From the NCBI RefSeq assembly GCF_001411555.2, contig NC_049907.1, forward strand, positions 33,123,866 to 33,187,865: DNA of 64,000 nucleotides, given 5' to 3'. How positions within the stretch are numbered: position 1 is the first letter of the stretch; the number at the start of each line of letters is the position of its first letter. Source of the stretch: Juglans regia (taxonomy: Eukaryota > Streptophyta > Magnoliopsida > Fagales > Juglandaceae). The notes beneath the pieces were generated by a model. The model did not search any database. It saw nothing but the letters and a program-made list of their open reading frames with translations, and had not been told where the DNA came from. Made by a program: the position numbers and the translations under genes. Shown piece after piece: positions 11,742 to 22,722 of this stretch.

Positions 11742-14700
11742 ATGATGTGTATATATTATGCACATTCATCTTGGATAGAAGAACTTCAAATGACTTAGAA
11801 CCCAAAGGCTTGGTCATTATATCTGCAACCTGATGAGCAGAAGATACATGCAAAGTAGTAATCAAACCCTCTTGTAACTTCTCACGCACTAAATGACAAT
11901 CTATTTCTATGTGTTTAGTACGTTCATGATAGACTGGATTAGCTGCTATGTGAAGAGCAGCTTGGTTATCACAAAATAAGAGAGCTGGCTGAGTGTGTTG
12001 TTGATGCAAGTCAGCCAATAAGGCTTTGATCCAAACAATTTCACAAACTGTAAATGCCATGGATCTATATTCAGCCTCAGCTGAAGATCTTGATATTGTG
12101 TGTTGTTTCTTAGATTTCCATGATACAAGAGAATCCCCAATAAAGATGCAATAACCACTTATTGATCTGCGAGTGTCAGGGCAACTAGCCCAGTCTGAAT
12201 CCGAAAAAGCTTTGACATGAACCTTTGATGAAGCTGAGAAAAATAAGCCTTGTCCAAGAGCAGACTTGAGATATCTCAAGATTCTCATAGCAGCTTGTAA
12301 ATGGGGCATTCGAGGGCTATCCAAGAATTGGCTAAGATGATGTACTGCAAATGTAATATCGGGTCTAGTGTGAGTCAAATACAATAACCTGCCAATTAGT
12401 CTTCTGTAAGCTGAAAAATCACTCACTAATTCACCATCATCTTTGGATAGTTTTGTATGAGTGTCCATAGGAAATAGAGCTGGCTTTGCAGCAAGTAAAC
12501 CAGAATCTGAAATAAGCTCTAAAGTGTACTTTCTTTGAGACAAAGAAATACCCTTTTTTGATCGAGATATTTCCATACCAAGAAAGAATTTTGCAGGTCC
12601 CAAATCTTTTAATTTGAACTCAGCATTTAGAGATCTTTTAACACTCTCAATTGCAGCTATATCACTACTAGCCAGCAGTATATCATCTACATACAATAAC
12701 AAGGCAACAAATGAGTTTCCTTCTTTCTTAGTAAACAAAGAATAGTCAGCCTTTGATTGTGAGAATCCCATGTTAAATAGCACAGAAGTAAACTTGGAAT
12801 TCCACTGTCTTGAAGCCTGTTTTAGGCCATATAGAGACCTTTGCAATTTACATACTCTTTTGTCCCCCTTTCTAAGATAACCTGGAGGAGGCTTCATAAA
12901 AACTTCTTCATCTAATTCCCCATATAGGAATGCATTATTAACATCTAGATGAACAATCTGCCAATTGTGTATTGCAGCAAGTGATAAAACACACCTCACA
13001 GTCACCATCTTTGCAACGGGTGAGAAAGTCTCAAAAAAATCTAAGCCTTCCTTTTGAGTATACCCTTTGGCAACAAGTCTTGCCTTATGTCTCTCTATTG
13101 AACCATCAGAATTGTATTTTATTTTATATACCCACTTACAACCTATAGGAGTTTTATTAGGTGGTAGTGTTGTAAGGGCCCAAGTGTCATTCATTTCTAG
13201 TGCAGATAATTCTGTAGACATAGCAGCTCTCCAATGAGCATGCTGGACAGCTTGGTGATAAAATGAAGGTTCTGATTCTGAAGAAATAGCAACCGAGAAG
13301 GCTTTATGTGATGCAGATAATTTGGAGTAAGAAAGAACATCAGATATGCTATGTTTATTACCTGGATTAGTAGCAGGATCCCTTGTAGATGATTGAGAAG
13401 CAAGAGCAGCTAAATTACAATGATAATTTTGCAAATAACCAGGCCTCTTTTGTTGTCGAGTTGATTTTCTTAAGGGTGGAAATTGATTTGCATCATGTAT
13501 GGGTAAGTCTGTACTAACTTGAGTACTTGAATCATGAGAAGAAATTTCTGATTGCAATGGTGCAGGAGAGGTGTTTTCTGTCTGTAATGATTCAGAGTAG
13601 ATTACATTTTCATTGTAATCTGGAACTGGTTTTGGAAGAACAGAAATGGAGTTTTCTGACAATTTATTTGACTGATATGGATTTTCAGTCATAGAACTTG
13701 TATTCAAGTGAGATGAAAAAGGAAATATTGATTCATGGAATATTACATCCCTGGAAACAAGAAATATTTTCTGTTCCAAATCATAAAGCTTGTAGCCCTT
13801 TATACCAAATGGATATCCTACAAAGACACATTTTCTTGCTCTTGGCGAAAATTTTGATCTATTTTGTGTAAGTGTTGATGCATAACATAAACACCCAAAG
13901 ATTTTTAAATGATGATATGTTGGAACTGATTTGTACAAAACTTCATGTGGAGATCCGTTATTCAGAATTAATGAAGGAATTCTATTGATGAGATATGTTG
14001 CAGCAAGTATACATTCTCCCCAGAAAATCAAAGGTATGTTTGATTGAAATTTTAAAGCTCTTGCTACATTCAATAAATGTTGATGTTTTCTCTCAACTAT
14101 AGAGTTTTGTTGAGGTGTTTCTACACATGATAGTTGATGCAAAATTCCTTTTGAATTAAAAAAATTTGTCATTTTGAACTCTAACCCATTGTCAGATCTC
14201 ACACATTTTATTTTTGTCTCAAACTGTGTTTCAACCAGATTGTAAAATGCAATAAAAATATTTTGAACTTCAGATTTTGTTTTCATTAAGTATGTCCAAG
14301 TAAATCTAGTGTGATCATCCACCAAGGTAAGAAAGTATCTAGAACCATTATGAGTTGGAACAGAAAAGGGACCCCATATATCAGCATGAACAAGATTGAA
14401 AGAAGAACTTTTATTGTATGAATGAGTCTCAAAAGAAAGCCTTTTCTGTTTGGCCAAAGGACAAACTGTACAATGACTATCAAGTTTGTCTGAGAAACTA
14501 ATGTCTGGTACATTCTTTGAAAGAAGAGATAATCGAGATATGGAAGGATGTCCTAATCTACTATGCCAGATTTTGGAATTTGTAATGGAATTCACAGTGT
14601 TTGTTTTTGGTTGAAACTCAACAGCATAAGCACCTGATTGTTGCAAGATGTATAGCCCAGCAGACTTTCTAGCTATCCCAATCATCTTCCATGGGGTAAA

Positions 14701-16140
14701 TTCCTGAATAAAACAAAGATCAGGTAGAAATATGAAGGTGCATTTCTGAGATGAAGTGAGTTTGCTAACAGAAAGCAAATTATATGAAAAAGATGGTACA
14801 CAAAGCACATCTTTGAGAATTAAGTTTTCAGACAATTTGACTGTGCCAAGATGGGTGACTGGTACAGTATTGCCATTGGGAAGCTTAACAAAAGTGTTTA
14901 AAGACTTTGTTATGGAAGTAAAGATATCAATGGAATGAATAATATGGTCTGTAGCACCAGTGTCTACAACCCAATTATTCTGAATTATTGATGAAGATGT
15001 TGAACAATTTGAGGAAAAACTAGAAAATATCATACCTTGGGTTATTTGAGGAGTGCTAGAAACAACATTGGCTGCTTGATGGGTTATGGTTTCATTAGAT
15101 TGTGAGTGGATTAAAGCTAACAATTTTTGACAGTCCTCTTGAAAGAAAGGCAGATTATTATAAGTCTCAAAGGGTGTAGCAAAAGGTTGGCTCGTGACTT
15201 GGTTTGCTGATGCAGACTTTCCTTTCTGTCGAAAATTAGTAGATTTGAATCCTGGAGGATAGCCATGTACTTTGTAACACTTATCAACCGTGTGATTAGA
15301 CATACCACAATGAGTACAGAACAGTTTGGCTCTTCTTTGCTGCTGGTTTCCAGAAACAAATCTTTGGCCTGATGGAATTGATTCTTGTATTTTGCTCATG
15401 AAAGCAACAGTCTCAGTTGCATTAGTTCTGCTGATTTCTCTCTGTTTTTCTTCTTGGACTATTAAAGAAAATACTTTGTTTATTTCTGGTAGAGGTTCCA
15501 TCATCAGAATCTGCCCTCTAACATGAGAAAAATATTCATTCAACCCCATTAAGAATTGAATGACATGTTGTCTATCTTGATATTTCAAGAATTGCCGAAT
15601 GGCATCACAAGTGCAGGTTCTTAAAATCCCACAAGAACAAGTAGGGATTTGATTGTAATCAGCCAATTCATCCCATAAAGACTTAAATTTTGTATAGTAA
15701 TCCCTTACCGACATGTTTTCTTGGATCAACATTGATAAATCTTTCTGGAGTTGAAAAATTCTTGGCCCATTTCCTTGTGTAAATCTATTCTTGAGATCTT
15801 GCCACATATCCTTTGCAGTTTGTGCACAAATGATACTGGCCCCAATTTCCCTTGACACTGAACTGATAATCCAAGAAGATACCATATTGTTGCATCTTTC
15901 CCACAAGACATTTGAATTATCTGTTGAAGCTGGACGAACTATCAATCCGTTTACAAAACCAATTTTGTTTTTCGCCTTCAAGGCCATCATCATGGACCTG
16001 CTCCATGTATGGTAATTTTCCCCAGTGAGGATATTAGACACCAAGATTGCACCTGGTGAATCACCACTTTGTAAGTGATATGGATTGCTCTCCATATTCG
16101 TAGAATTAGTAATAGAAGCGGAAACAGAATCAGTGGACAT
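11737..16140 (-). CDS. copia gag-pol polyprotein, intact
   Basis: 1467 aa in one open frame. In order: a Gag region (residues about 20-250, including NILTGENYHTWSRSM); a CCHC knuckle near residue 275 (CTHCGMSNHTVDKC); a protease active site near 387 (WVVDTGATDHI); a pre-integrase HHCC region (HSRLGHPSISRL); an integrase core with DIWGPF, SDNGLEF (about 650) and TPQQNSIVERKHQ; reverse transcriptase with GCKWVYKIKYNSDG, HKARLVAKGY and the catalytic YVDD near 1150; RNase H with SDSDWA, SSAEAEYRS (about 1355) and DNQAA. Every catalytic motif I looked for is present. The product is cleaved into capsid, protease, integrase and RT/RNase H, which copy the element through an RNA intermediate. The ATG lies just after the primer-binding site. 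Confidence 0.95.
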   Translation of the reverse strand: MSTDSVSASITNSTNMESNPYHLQSGDSPGAILVSNILTGENYHTWSRSMMMALKAKNKIGFVNGLIVRPASTDNSNVLWERCNNMVSSWIISSVSREIGASIICAQTAKDMWQDLKNRFTQGNGPRIFQLQKDLSMLIQENMSVRDYYTKFKSLWDELADYNQIPTCSCGILRTCTCDAIRQFLKYQDRQHVIQFLMGLNEYFSHVRGQILMMEPLPEINKVFSLIVQEEKQREISRTNATETVAFMSKIQESIPSGQRFVSGNQQQRRAKLFCTHCGMSNHTVDKCYKVHGYPPGFKSTNFRQKGKSASANQVTSQPFATPFETYNNLPFFQEDCQKLLALIHSQSNETITHQAANVVSSTPQITQGMIFSSFSSNCSTSSSIIQNNWVVDTGATDHIIHSIDIFTSITKSLNTFVKLPNGNTVPVTHLGTVKLSENLILKDVLCVPSFSYNLLSVSKLTSSQKCTFIFLPDLCFIQEFTPWKMIGIARKSAGLYILQQSGAYAVEFQPKTNTVNSITNSKIWHSRLGHPSISRLSLLSKNVPDISFSDKLDSHCTVCPLAKQKRLSFETHSYNKSSSFNLVHADIWGPFSVPTHNGSRYFLTLVDDHTRFTWTYLMKTKSEVQNIFIAFYNLVETQFETKIKCVRSDNGLEFKMTNFFNSKGILHQLSCVETPQQNSIVERKHQHLLNVARALKFQSNIPLIFWGECILAATYLINRIPSLILNNGSPHEVLYKSVPTYHHLKIFGCLCYASTLTQNRSKFSPRARKCVFVGYPFGIKGYKLYDLEQKIFLVSRDVIFHESIFPFSSHLNTSSMTENPYQSNKLSENSISVLPKPVPDYNENVIYSESLQTENTSPAPLQSEISSHDSSTQVSTDLPIHDANQFPPLRKSTRQQKRPGYLQNYHCNLAALASQSSTRDPATNPGNKHSISDVLSYSKLSASHKAFSVAISSESEPSFYHQAVQHAHWRAAMSTELSALEMNDTWALTTLPPNKTPIGCKWVYKIKYNSDGSIERHKARLVAKGYTQKEGLDFFETFSPVAKMVTVRCVLSLAAIHNWQIVHLDVNNAFLYGELDEEVFMKPPPGYLRKGDKRVCKLQRSLYGLKQASRQWNSKFTSVLFNMGFSQSKADYSLFTKKEGNSFVALLLYVDDILLASSDIAAIESVKRSLNAEFKLKDLGPAKFFLGMEISRSKKGISLSQRKYTLELISDSGLLAAKPALFPMDTHTKLSKDDGELVSDFSAYRRLIGRLLYLTHTRPDITFAVHHLSQFLDSPRMPHLQAAMRILRYLKSALGQGLFFSASSKVHVKAFSDSDWASCPDTRRSISGYCIFIGDSLVSWKSKKQHTISRSSAEAEYRSMAFTVCEIVWIKALLADLHQQHTQPALLFCDNQAALHIAANPVYHERTKHIEIDCHLVREKLQEGLITTLHVSSAHQVADIMTKPLGSKSFEVLLSKMNVHNIYTSS

Positions 16141-16162
16141 AGATCCTCCTACGCTGATACCA
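16141..16162 (-). promoter_or_regulatory. primer-binding site of the copia element
   Basis: On the minus strand TGGTATCAGCGTAGGA directly follows the 5' LTR. The first nine bases match the initiator-Met tRNA primer site (TGGTATCAG) used by most plant copia elements. The match weakens after that. Confidence 0.75.
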
Positions 16163-16405
16163 TGATACAGAGTAAAAGAAATAATAGAGAGAAGTGTGAA
16201 AGAAGTAAACTGGAACTTGAACTTTATTCATTCGACTTGAGTTTACAGTATTCATCCTCTATATTTATAACCAGAGAACAATAGAGAAAGGAAATAGAAA
16301 TAACAGAAAGTAAAACTAACTAACAGAAAGCAAACTAACTATTACATGTATCAAATGAAACTATTACACGTGTTGCAATATGTCAACTATTTATTATCTG
16401 TGATA
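16163..16405 (-). repeat. 5' LTR of the copia element
   Basis: 243 bp. On the minus strand it carries a TATAAAT-type box (from ATATTTATAACC on the plus strand, about 16259-16270) that would drive the gag-pol transcript. Confidence 0.93.
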
Positions 16406-16410
16406 TTTCT

Positions 16411-17106
16411 TGTAGATAAACCATAAAAGTTTTATTGCAATTTATAAAATGTATTCTTTTATTTATCAAGTTTTCCAATAAAAATTTATCAGGCACGGCA
16501 TTTTCTCATCGTATCGTAGCATTATATCATTGTCACGCTTGAGTTCTCCATAAATAAGTACAAAATCAGCTTTAATCACTTCAAATTCTTCTAAAAGTGT
16601 AGTGGGTGTTCCATGATACAACCACATCAACGCCACCAATGTCATGATCATATCATCAATTACTAGCTTGTAATTAAAAAACACATCATCTTCAAATGAA
16701 GCGTAGATCCGGATATTGCCAAATAAAACACTTTTTAATCCTTTTTTTTTTTTGGTTTCTTAATATCCTAAGAATGTCAACAAAACGATAGGTTTTTTTT
16801 AAAAAAAAAGAAAAAAAAAAGGAAAACCAGTTAAACGTGGAAAGGAAAAGAAAATGAGCAATGGAACAAAAGAAAATCAAACCCTTCTTTTTCTAATTCT
16901 TATTTTCGGGCCCAATACTTTTTGTTTCGGCCAGACACACCCAACCCTAGCATTATACATCCATTCCATCTTTGGTTTATATCCAACAAACTCAAAGAAC
17001 CACAACAACAAGAAGCCCAACATCTGAGCCTATCACATGACTCTCTCTATGGACACTAACCGAACGGATCAAATAATATCTCTCAAGAGTTTTGTGCTGC
17101 TGAGGT
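16411..17106. other. intergenic DNA
   Basis: A minus-strand ORF at 16466-16684 (72 aa) has an amino-acid mix that could be a gene remnant, but I do not recognise it. Poly-A/T runs occur at 16740-16830. Confidence 0.35.
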
Positions 17107-17109
17107 ATA

Positions 17110-17298
17110 GGTGAGTTTGAATATTGAAGTGAGTTGAGTTGAGATAATAAAATATTATTAAAATATTATTTTTTAATATTATTATTATTTTAAGATTTGA
17201 AAAAGTTGAATTGTTTATTATATTTTGTGTTGGGATTTGAAAAAATTGTAATGATGAGTTGAGATGAGTTGAAAGTATTTTATGATCCAAACGCAGCC
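17110..17298. mobile_element. Tourist-like MITE
   Basis: Starts GGTGAGTTTGAATA and ends ATCCAAACGCAGCC. ATA at 17107-17109 faces TTA at 17299-17301, a target duplication with one change. The interior has GAGTTGAGTTGAGAT and TTTGAAAAAGTTGAATTG, as in the other family members. Confidence 0.7.
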
Positions 17299-17439
17299 TT
17301 ACGTGGACAGCTCAAAATTATTATTAGGTTTTTAATTGTGTTGCTGAGGTCTATAGTTTAGATCTGTTTTGGATCTTTCGAAGTGCGATACAATGTGTGC
17401 ATTGTACGAAGGATTAAGTGTTTGAGACTTGAGTTTAGG

Positions 17440-17573
17440 TGCAACAAATTTTGAGGATGAAATTTTTGTAACAATGGGAGGATGTAACACCCACATCCAG
17501 CCAAGCCCAATTTCTAAATATTTTTGGACTTATATATGAAAAAACTAGTCGAGTTTTTGAGTATTTTTTTTTA
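17440..17573 (+). mobile_element. Ty3/gypsy 3' end: last codons, polypurine tract and LTR start
   Basis: TTTTGAGGATGAAATTTTTG followed by ATGGGAGGA and then TGTAACACCC at 17483 is the usual junction of a gypsy coding end, polypurine tract and LTR. The LTR is cut by the Mutator-like element at 17583. It plausibly resumes at 25648 (ACGGGTCTTATTT...GTGACACGGCGATTCC) and runs to about 25900. The reading as one interrupted LTR is inference. Confidence 0.5.
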
Positions 17574-17582
17574 ATATAAATT

Positions 17583-17640
17583 CAGTAGTGCTACAGGTAC
17601 ACACCAAGCGTACCTTTTGCGTAACCGGCTTATTACGTGG
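17583..17640 (+). repeat. left terminal inverted repeat of the Mutator-like element
   Basis: Begins CAGTAGTGCTACAGGTACA and includes GTACC at offset 28-32, GTAACC at 39-44 and ACGT at 53-56. The same motifs occur at the same offsets in the complement of the right end. Confidence 0.7.
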
Positions 17641-19978
17641 CATTATTATTAAAAAAAAACAAAACAAAAATCGATTCAGACAAATGAAATGCCATCACGA
17701 GCGCCAAAACCAGATCTAAACGAAAAGAAGAAGAAAAACAGCGACCCAGTGCGTTGTGAATCGATTGTCTACTTGTCGTCGTCGAACCCATCCTAGAAGA
17801 AACTGGGTCGTTGTGCCATCGAGCCTTCATCTGCGCCGGTGGTCAATTTCTGTGTTTGAGAGAGTGCCGTCGTGGGTAGACTAAGGTTTGATTTTATTTT
17901 CCTCTGTTTTATGCTTCTATTTTTCTATATCTTTGAACAAAGGGTAGACTGAGAGGTTTGATTGTATTTTCCATTCTTTGATTCTTGAGCGAGGTTTCTC
18001 AACCTGGATTATTGTTTATAGAAACAAAATGGATGGATTTTTTTTCCATTGCAGTTCTTTACATTGAAGTTGTGTAATTTTATTTTTCTCCCTTTTGGCT
18101 ATGGGTTTTGTTCTCACTGCAGTTCTTTTTCCTACTGAAATGCAACCAAAAATCTGAAAGTTCACATTAAAGTGAGAGGGGACAAATAATTTTTGCATCT
18201 GGACTGTAAAGTAAAAGCGAGAGCCACATTTTATTTGTTTTATTTGTGATGTTTTTCACGTATAAGCTAGTGCTTTTGAGCGTGAGGATGCATATAAATA
18301 TATATTTCATGTTGATTTGGAGAGGAAGAAAGCAAACGCAGCAGGTCCTAAATGGTGTTGATAACATTTGCAATATTAGCTTGGAAATAGAAACAAGTAT
18401 TGAAATTAATTGTCATATGCATTTGTAAAAGAAAATAGAATGACCATCCAGTCAACATGAAAATCCAGTGTCTCACACGATTCACTCCAGCAGTTTTCTT
18501 TATTTTAGGAAAGTTTTGTTTATTTTAGAGTTTTTCATTCAGGATGGACTAGTTGTATGGCCAGTTTTAATTCCTCTTGTGGAATCATGCAGTTCAATCA
18601 ACGGGTTCAACATAGAAAAAGGGGAAGAACACCCATCAATGCTAATACCATGTAACTCAAATCTCCCAATCGTGGTATGTTATATTTATATTTGTAAGAG
18701 TATGTTGAGTTGATATTTATTTCCAAAATACATAAATAACTTGTATACATTTGCACATTTTAAATCTAAAATCAGTAGCCTGCATAAAAGATTAAAATTT
18801 GATTAAAATTTCTCTTAACTGTCATTGAAAAGTGGGTTCAGATCCTATTAAAATCCAACATTTGCACATTTTAAATCTAAAATCAGTAGCCTGCATAAAA
18901 GACCAGCCAAACCCCTCCTTTCAGGTCAAAGTTTCCACTTCGATAAACAGATAATGAGAAGGGGATATATTTGTTAGAATACCCCTAAGACTTTGAAACA
19001 GAAGTAACGTAGATGAAACAATTGGAGCCTCTGGGATTTAGCAAAAAAAAAAAAAAAAAATGGAGCCACTGGGTAGCTACCAAAGAATTTTTCTGATGTT
19101 TTTTTAATAATAAGAATTTTTCTAATGTAAACTAATAAGTTGCTGCACCTAGCAGACCAACTTCACCACTTTCATATGGGCTAAGGCAGGCCCTTGTTGA
19201 AATTTCTTTTATTTTCCCTTTTCTCCTTTCTTGTAAAGAAGTAAGCTACCATTCTAGTATTAGCAAAACTAAGTATTTATATTACTGATATTATTCACAA
19301 AGTAATAAAAAGTCGTATGCTTAAAGATCAAGGAATAGGGAACAGCAGGTCACTAGTGGAAAACCTTAACAAAACGGAAAAAATCAGTACATTTCATACT
19401 TCATGTGTATCAAAGCATGCATATTGTTCAGATATTTGAGAATGCAATAAGACTTTTTCTGCTTGGAAGCCAATGTGGAAGACATCCTCCACACCGCATA
19501 TGACATGTTTTAATTTGCAACAGAAGTTTAACATTTATTCTCTAGCAAATCAAATCTTGCAATATCAACAATGTGGAGGGTGTGTCCTCCATACTGCCTT
19601 GCAAATATAATTTTTCATGCAATATCTGTTTGTTTTCTCTAGACTCAACAACTGAGACAAGGTTTAATGGAGAGGAGCCATTTATTGCAAAACATAGTGT
19701 TTTGATCATTTTACTTGTCAACCTATTCCTTTTGGAAACATATGACCAAAGCATCTCCATGGATTTTACTAAATGGCACGAATTTGAATGGAGAGGACAT
19801 GTTCCCACAACAACTTTTGGTCACACAATATACATAATTTCCAAGCAAATAAGAATGATTTTAGCTGAATCCATCAAATAGCACTGACATATATGACAGG
19901 GACAGATCCATTATAGGCATGGAATACAAATCTGACTCCTCTTATTGATTTAGTTATTGATTTTTCGCTCTTTTTGCA
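17641..19978 (+). other. 5' part of the Mutator-like element (transposase leader and introns, inferred)
   Basis: At 17700-17890 there is a GC-richer leader-like block ending GACTAAG, then GTTTGATTT, a possible splice donor. AT-rich, intron-like DNA then runs to the acceptor at 19979. A short exon could lie near 18560-18675, but I cannot support exact exons. No other gene is seen. Confidence 0.4.
18747..18902. repeat. 45-bp perfect direct repeat
   Basis: Positions 18747-18791 and 18858-18902 are identical over 45 bp (from ACATTTGCACATTTTAAATC to GCATAAAAGA), with 66 bp between. This is a recent local duplication inside the element. Confidence 0.85.
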
Positions 19979-19979
19979 G

Positions 19980-22722
19980 AATGCTAGTTACCCGACTCCT
20001 TTTATGACTACAAGCTCCGCTACGAGCAGAAGAGTTGAAAATATAGGGGATGTAGTTGAGGATGGCATTGCCGGGACATCTCAGTTAGAGGATGTAGTTG
20101 ATGGTGATACGATTGAGGAGCCACAGTCGGGGATAAAATTTAATTCTTTTGAAGAGTTAATGAATTATTATAAGCAATATGCTAAGAAATGTGGGTTTGG
20201 GCTGATGACAAGAAGGACTGAGAAGGGGGATGATGAGACTGTTCGATATGTCACCCTTGGTTGTGCCCGTGGTGGGAAGGCCCGGAATAGGACATTGAAT
20301 GTCGCCAGACCACGTCCAACAGGAAAAACAGAATGTAAGGCAAAGATTAATGCCTTAAAAGTTGATGGAAAGTTCCGATTAACAACAATTCATAATATCC
20401 ATAACCACGGCCTGAGTCCAAATAAATCTCGCTTCTTTAGATGTAATAGAGAAGTGAGTGACTCCGTAAAAAGAGTCTTAGATATCAACGATGAAGCTGG
20501 CATTCGAATGAATAAGAGTTTTGTATCTCTCGTCGTTGGCGCTAGTGGATTTGAGAACCTTCCATTTTTGGAAAAAGATTGTCGGAATTATATCGACAAG
20601 GCAAGACATCTACGACTTGGGAAAGGTGGTGCTGGAGCACTTCAAGAGTATTTTTGTAGGATGCAGTGCAAAAATCCCAATTTCTTTGCACTTATGGATT
20701 TGGATGATGAAGGGAGATTAAAAAATATCTTCTGGGCAGACCCCCTTAGTAGGGAAGCCTACCAATACTTTGGTGATGTGGTCACATTCGACACTACATA
20801 CCTGACGAATAGATATGGGATGCCATTTGCACCATTTGTTGGTGTAAACCACCATGGGCAATCAATTCTGTTGGGAGCAGGATTGATTTCTAGTGAGGAT
20901 ACGGAAACTTTTGTGTGGTTATTCCAGACCTGGTTGAAGTGTATGGGTGGTATAGCTCCGAAAGCTATTATCACCGATCAGGACAGAGCGATGAAAAATG
21001 CAATTGTTGTTGTCTTTCCAGAAAGCCGACATCGACTTTGTTTGTGGCATATACTGAAAAAAGTTCCTGAAAAGCTTTCCTCCTATGCTTCCTACAAAAG
21101 TGGGATGAAAAATGCATTGTTGAAATGTGTTTATGACACCCAAAGTGTTGAAGAGTTTGAGAAATCTTGGGATCAGTTAATTACCACTTACAATTTACGT
21201 GAGAATGCCTGGCTGAAAAGTTTATACACTAAGCGTGAGCATTGGGTGCCGGTCTTCTTGAAAGAGTGTTTTTGGGCTGGAATGAGTACAACGCAGCGCA
21301 GTGAAAGCATGAATGCTTTTTTCGACGGTTATGTTCATGCTAAGACAAACTTAAAAGAGTTTGTCGACTAGTTTGATAGTGCATTGAAAAAAAAAATTGA
21401 GAATGAAAATAGCGCGGACTTCCACTCATTTAGCGTTACCATTCCATGCATATCTAGATCTCCAATCGAAAAAAAATTTCAAGAGTTGTACACAAATGTT
21501 AAATTTAGGGAAGTTCAGCTGCAACTTACCGGCATTATCGATCTGGATCCAGAGTTACTTAAAAGGGATGGTGCAGTAAAGACCTATCTGGTAGAGGATG
21601 AAGTTCGTGTGGAGGAGTTTACTAAGTTGGTTTAGTATTTTGTGGACTTTAGTCAAGAAGATGTAGATGCAAAGTGCTCTTGTGGTTTATTTCAGATGAG
21701 GGGTATATTATGCAAGCACATCTTGGCCGTATTTAAATGTAACGGGATAAAATCCCTACCAGAGAAGTACATTTTAGATCGATGGAGGAAGGATATCAAA
21801 AGAAGATACACATTAATCCATAGCAGTTATGACGCAGGCGATCAGCGGCCAGATGCTAGCAGATATTCAAGTCTATTGAAAATCTGTTATAAAATGATTA
21901 CTCATGCAGCGGGTTCAAAAAAACATACTGAGGATGCCACACAAAAGTTATATGCTATGATTGACTTATATAGTGAGAATGAAGAACCCCCATCGTTGAC
22001 CCTCACTGGTTCCAATGTTGATTGCACGACAAATGAGACAACCACAGTGGATAGTTCAAAGCAAGTACTCAGTCCAGTAGTTGTTAGAGGGAAAGGTAGA
22101 CCCCCATCTCTCAGAAGAGCATCCAGGATGGAGAAAGAAATGCGGAAAGTTAAAGGAAAGATGAAAAAAGCACCAATAAACCGGAAACGTAAACAGGTGC
22201 ACCTTATTCAATTTTAAATATACATGTTTATGCGGATTATTTTATTTATGCAAAAACTAACAAATGGCCAATGCTACTTGTTTATTAGAGAGATGAAGGA
22301 GATACACCAGTGCCAAACACATGCAGGAATTTATTTGGCCCATCAGAGATAGATATATCCAATGTTGGTTACTTGCAACTATATTATTTTTTTTATATTA
22401 ATATTTGAGTTCTTATATTTATGTATTGATTTTTGTTATTTATGACCAGCATGTTCAAGACAGATTAGTTAATGTAATTGGTGGATCCCAGCTCAGAGAA
22501 ACAGTGGTTGGGAGTCAAGAAAGTGTAATATTTCTTGACTTTTTAGATTCAATTAGTAACATTGAAATGACACTAATATTTGCATATTAATCCTTACAGA
22601 TGCAATTTGATTTGGATGGATCACAACCGATGTCGATTGGGTTGGATGGATCACAATCGGTGCAAATTGGACTCCATGGATCACAACTAATTCAACCATG
22701 GTTGGGTGGACAAAAGAACTAA
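19980..22722 (+). pseudogene. FAR1/FRS-type MULE transposase with two in-frame TAG codons
   Basis: A main exon at 19980-22196 (acceptor TTTTTGCAG) and three exons at 22289-22363, 22450-22524 and 22600-22722 join in phase 0 with GT-AG borders, giving about 820-830 codons. The first ATG in frame is at 20004, though an upstream coding exon is possible. Domains: a FAR1-type zinc finger (FNSFEELMNYYKQYAKK ... HNIHNHGLSP, about 20139-20430); a MULE DDE core with DTTY (about 20790), ITDQD (about 20972) and QRSES (about 21297); and a SWIM finger CSCG...LCKHIL (about 21675-21728). TAG codons at 21369-21371 and 21633-21635 interrupt an otherwise continuous frame; there are no frameshifts. Both stops fall between the DDE core and the SWIM finger. 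A truncated product of about 455 aa would keep finger and catalytic core. The C-terminus carries three DGSQ/HGSQ near-repeats. It could instead be a domesticated FRS gene, but its place inside an element with target duplications argues for a transposase. Confidence 0.85.

Larger units (their letters stand above)
11487..16405 (-). mobile_element. complete young Ty1/copia LTR retrotransposon
   Basis: 4919 bp, read on the minus strand. The LTRs are 243 bp each (11487-11729 and 16163-16405) and differ at two positions that I can see (G/A in CTCTGTATTT and C/T in CACGCGTTGC). A 5-bp target duplication TTTCT lies at 11482-11486 and 16406-16410. The internal region holds one uninterrupted gag-pol ORF. 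Primer-binding and polypurine sites are in place. The small size, short LTRs and single ORF fit the Ale/Retrofit-type copia elements, though the lineage is my inference. The near-identical LTRs mean a recent insertion, and the element may still be mobile. Confidence 0.95.

Noticed and set aside
16466..16684. 72-codon minus-strand ORF next to the copia element
   Set aside because: Plausible amino-acid mix but no recognisable family and no neighbouring exons; kept only as unassigned.
19573..19881. 102-codon ORF upstream of the transposase main exon as its first coding exon
   Set aside because: No match to FRS N-termini and no splice donor that joins it in frame to 19980.
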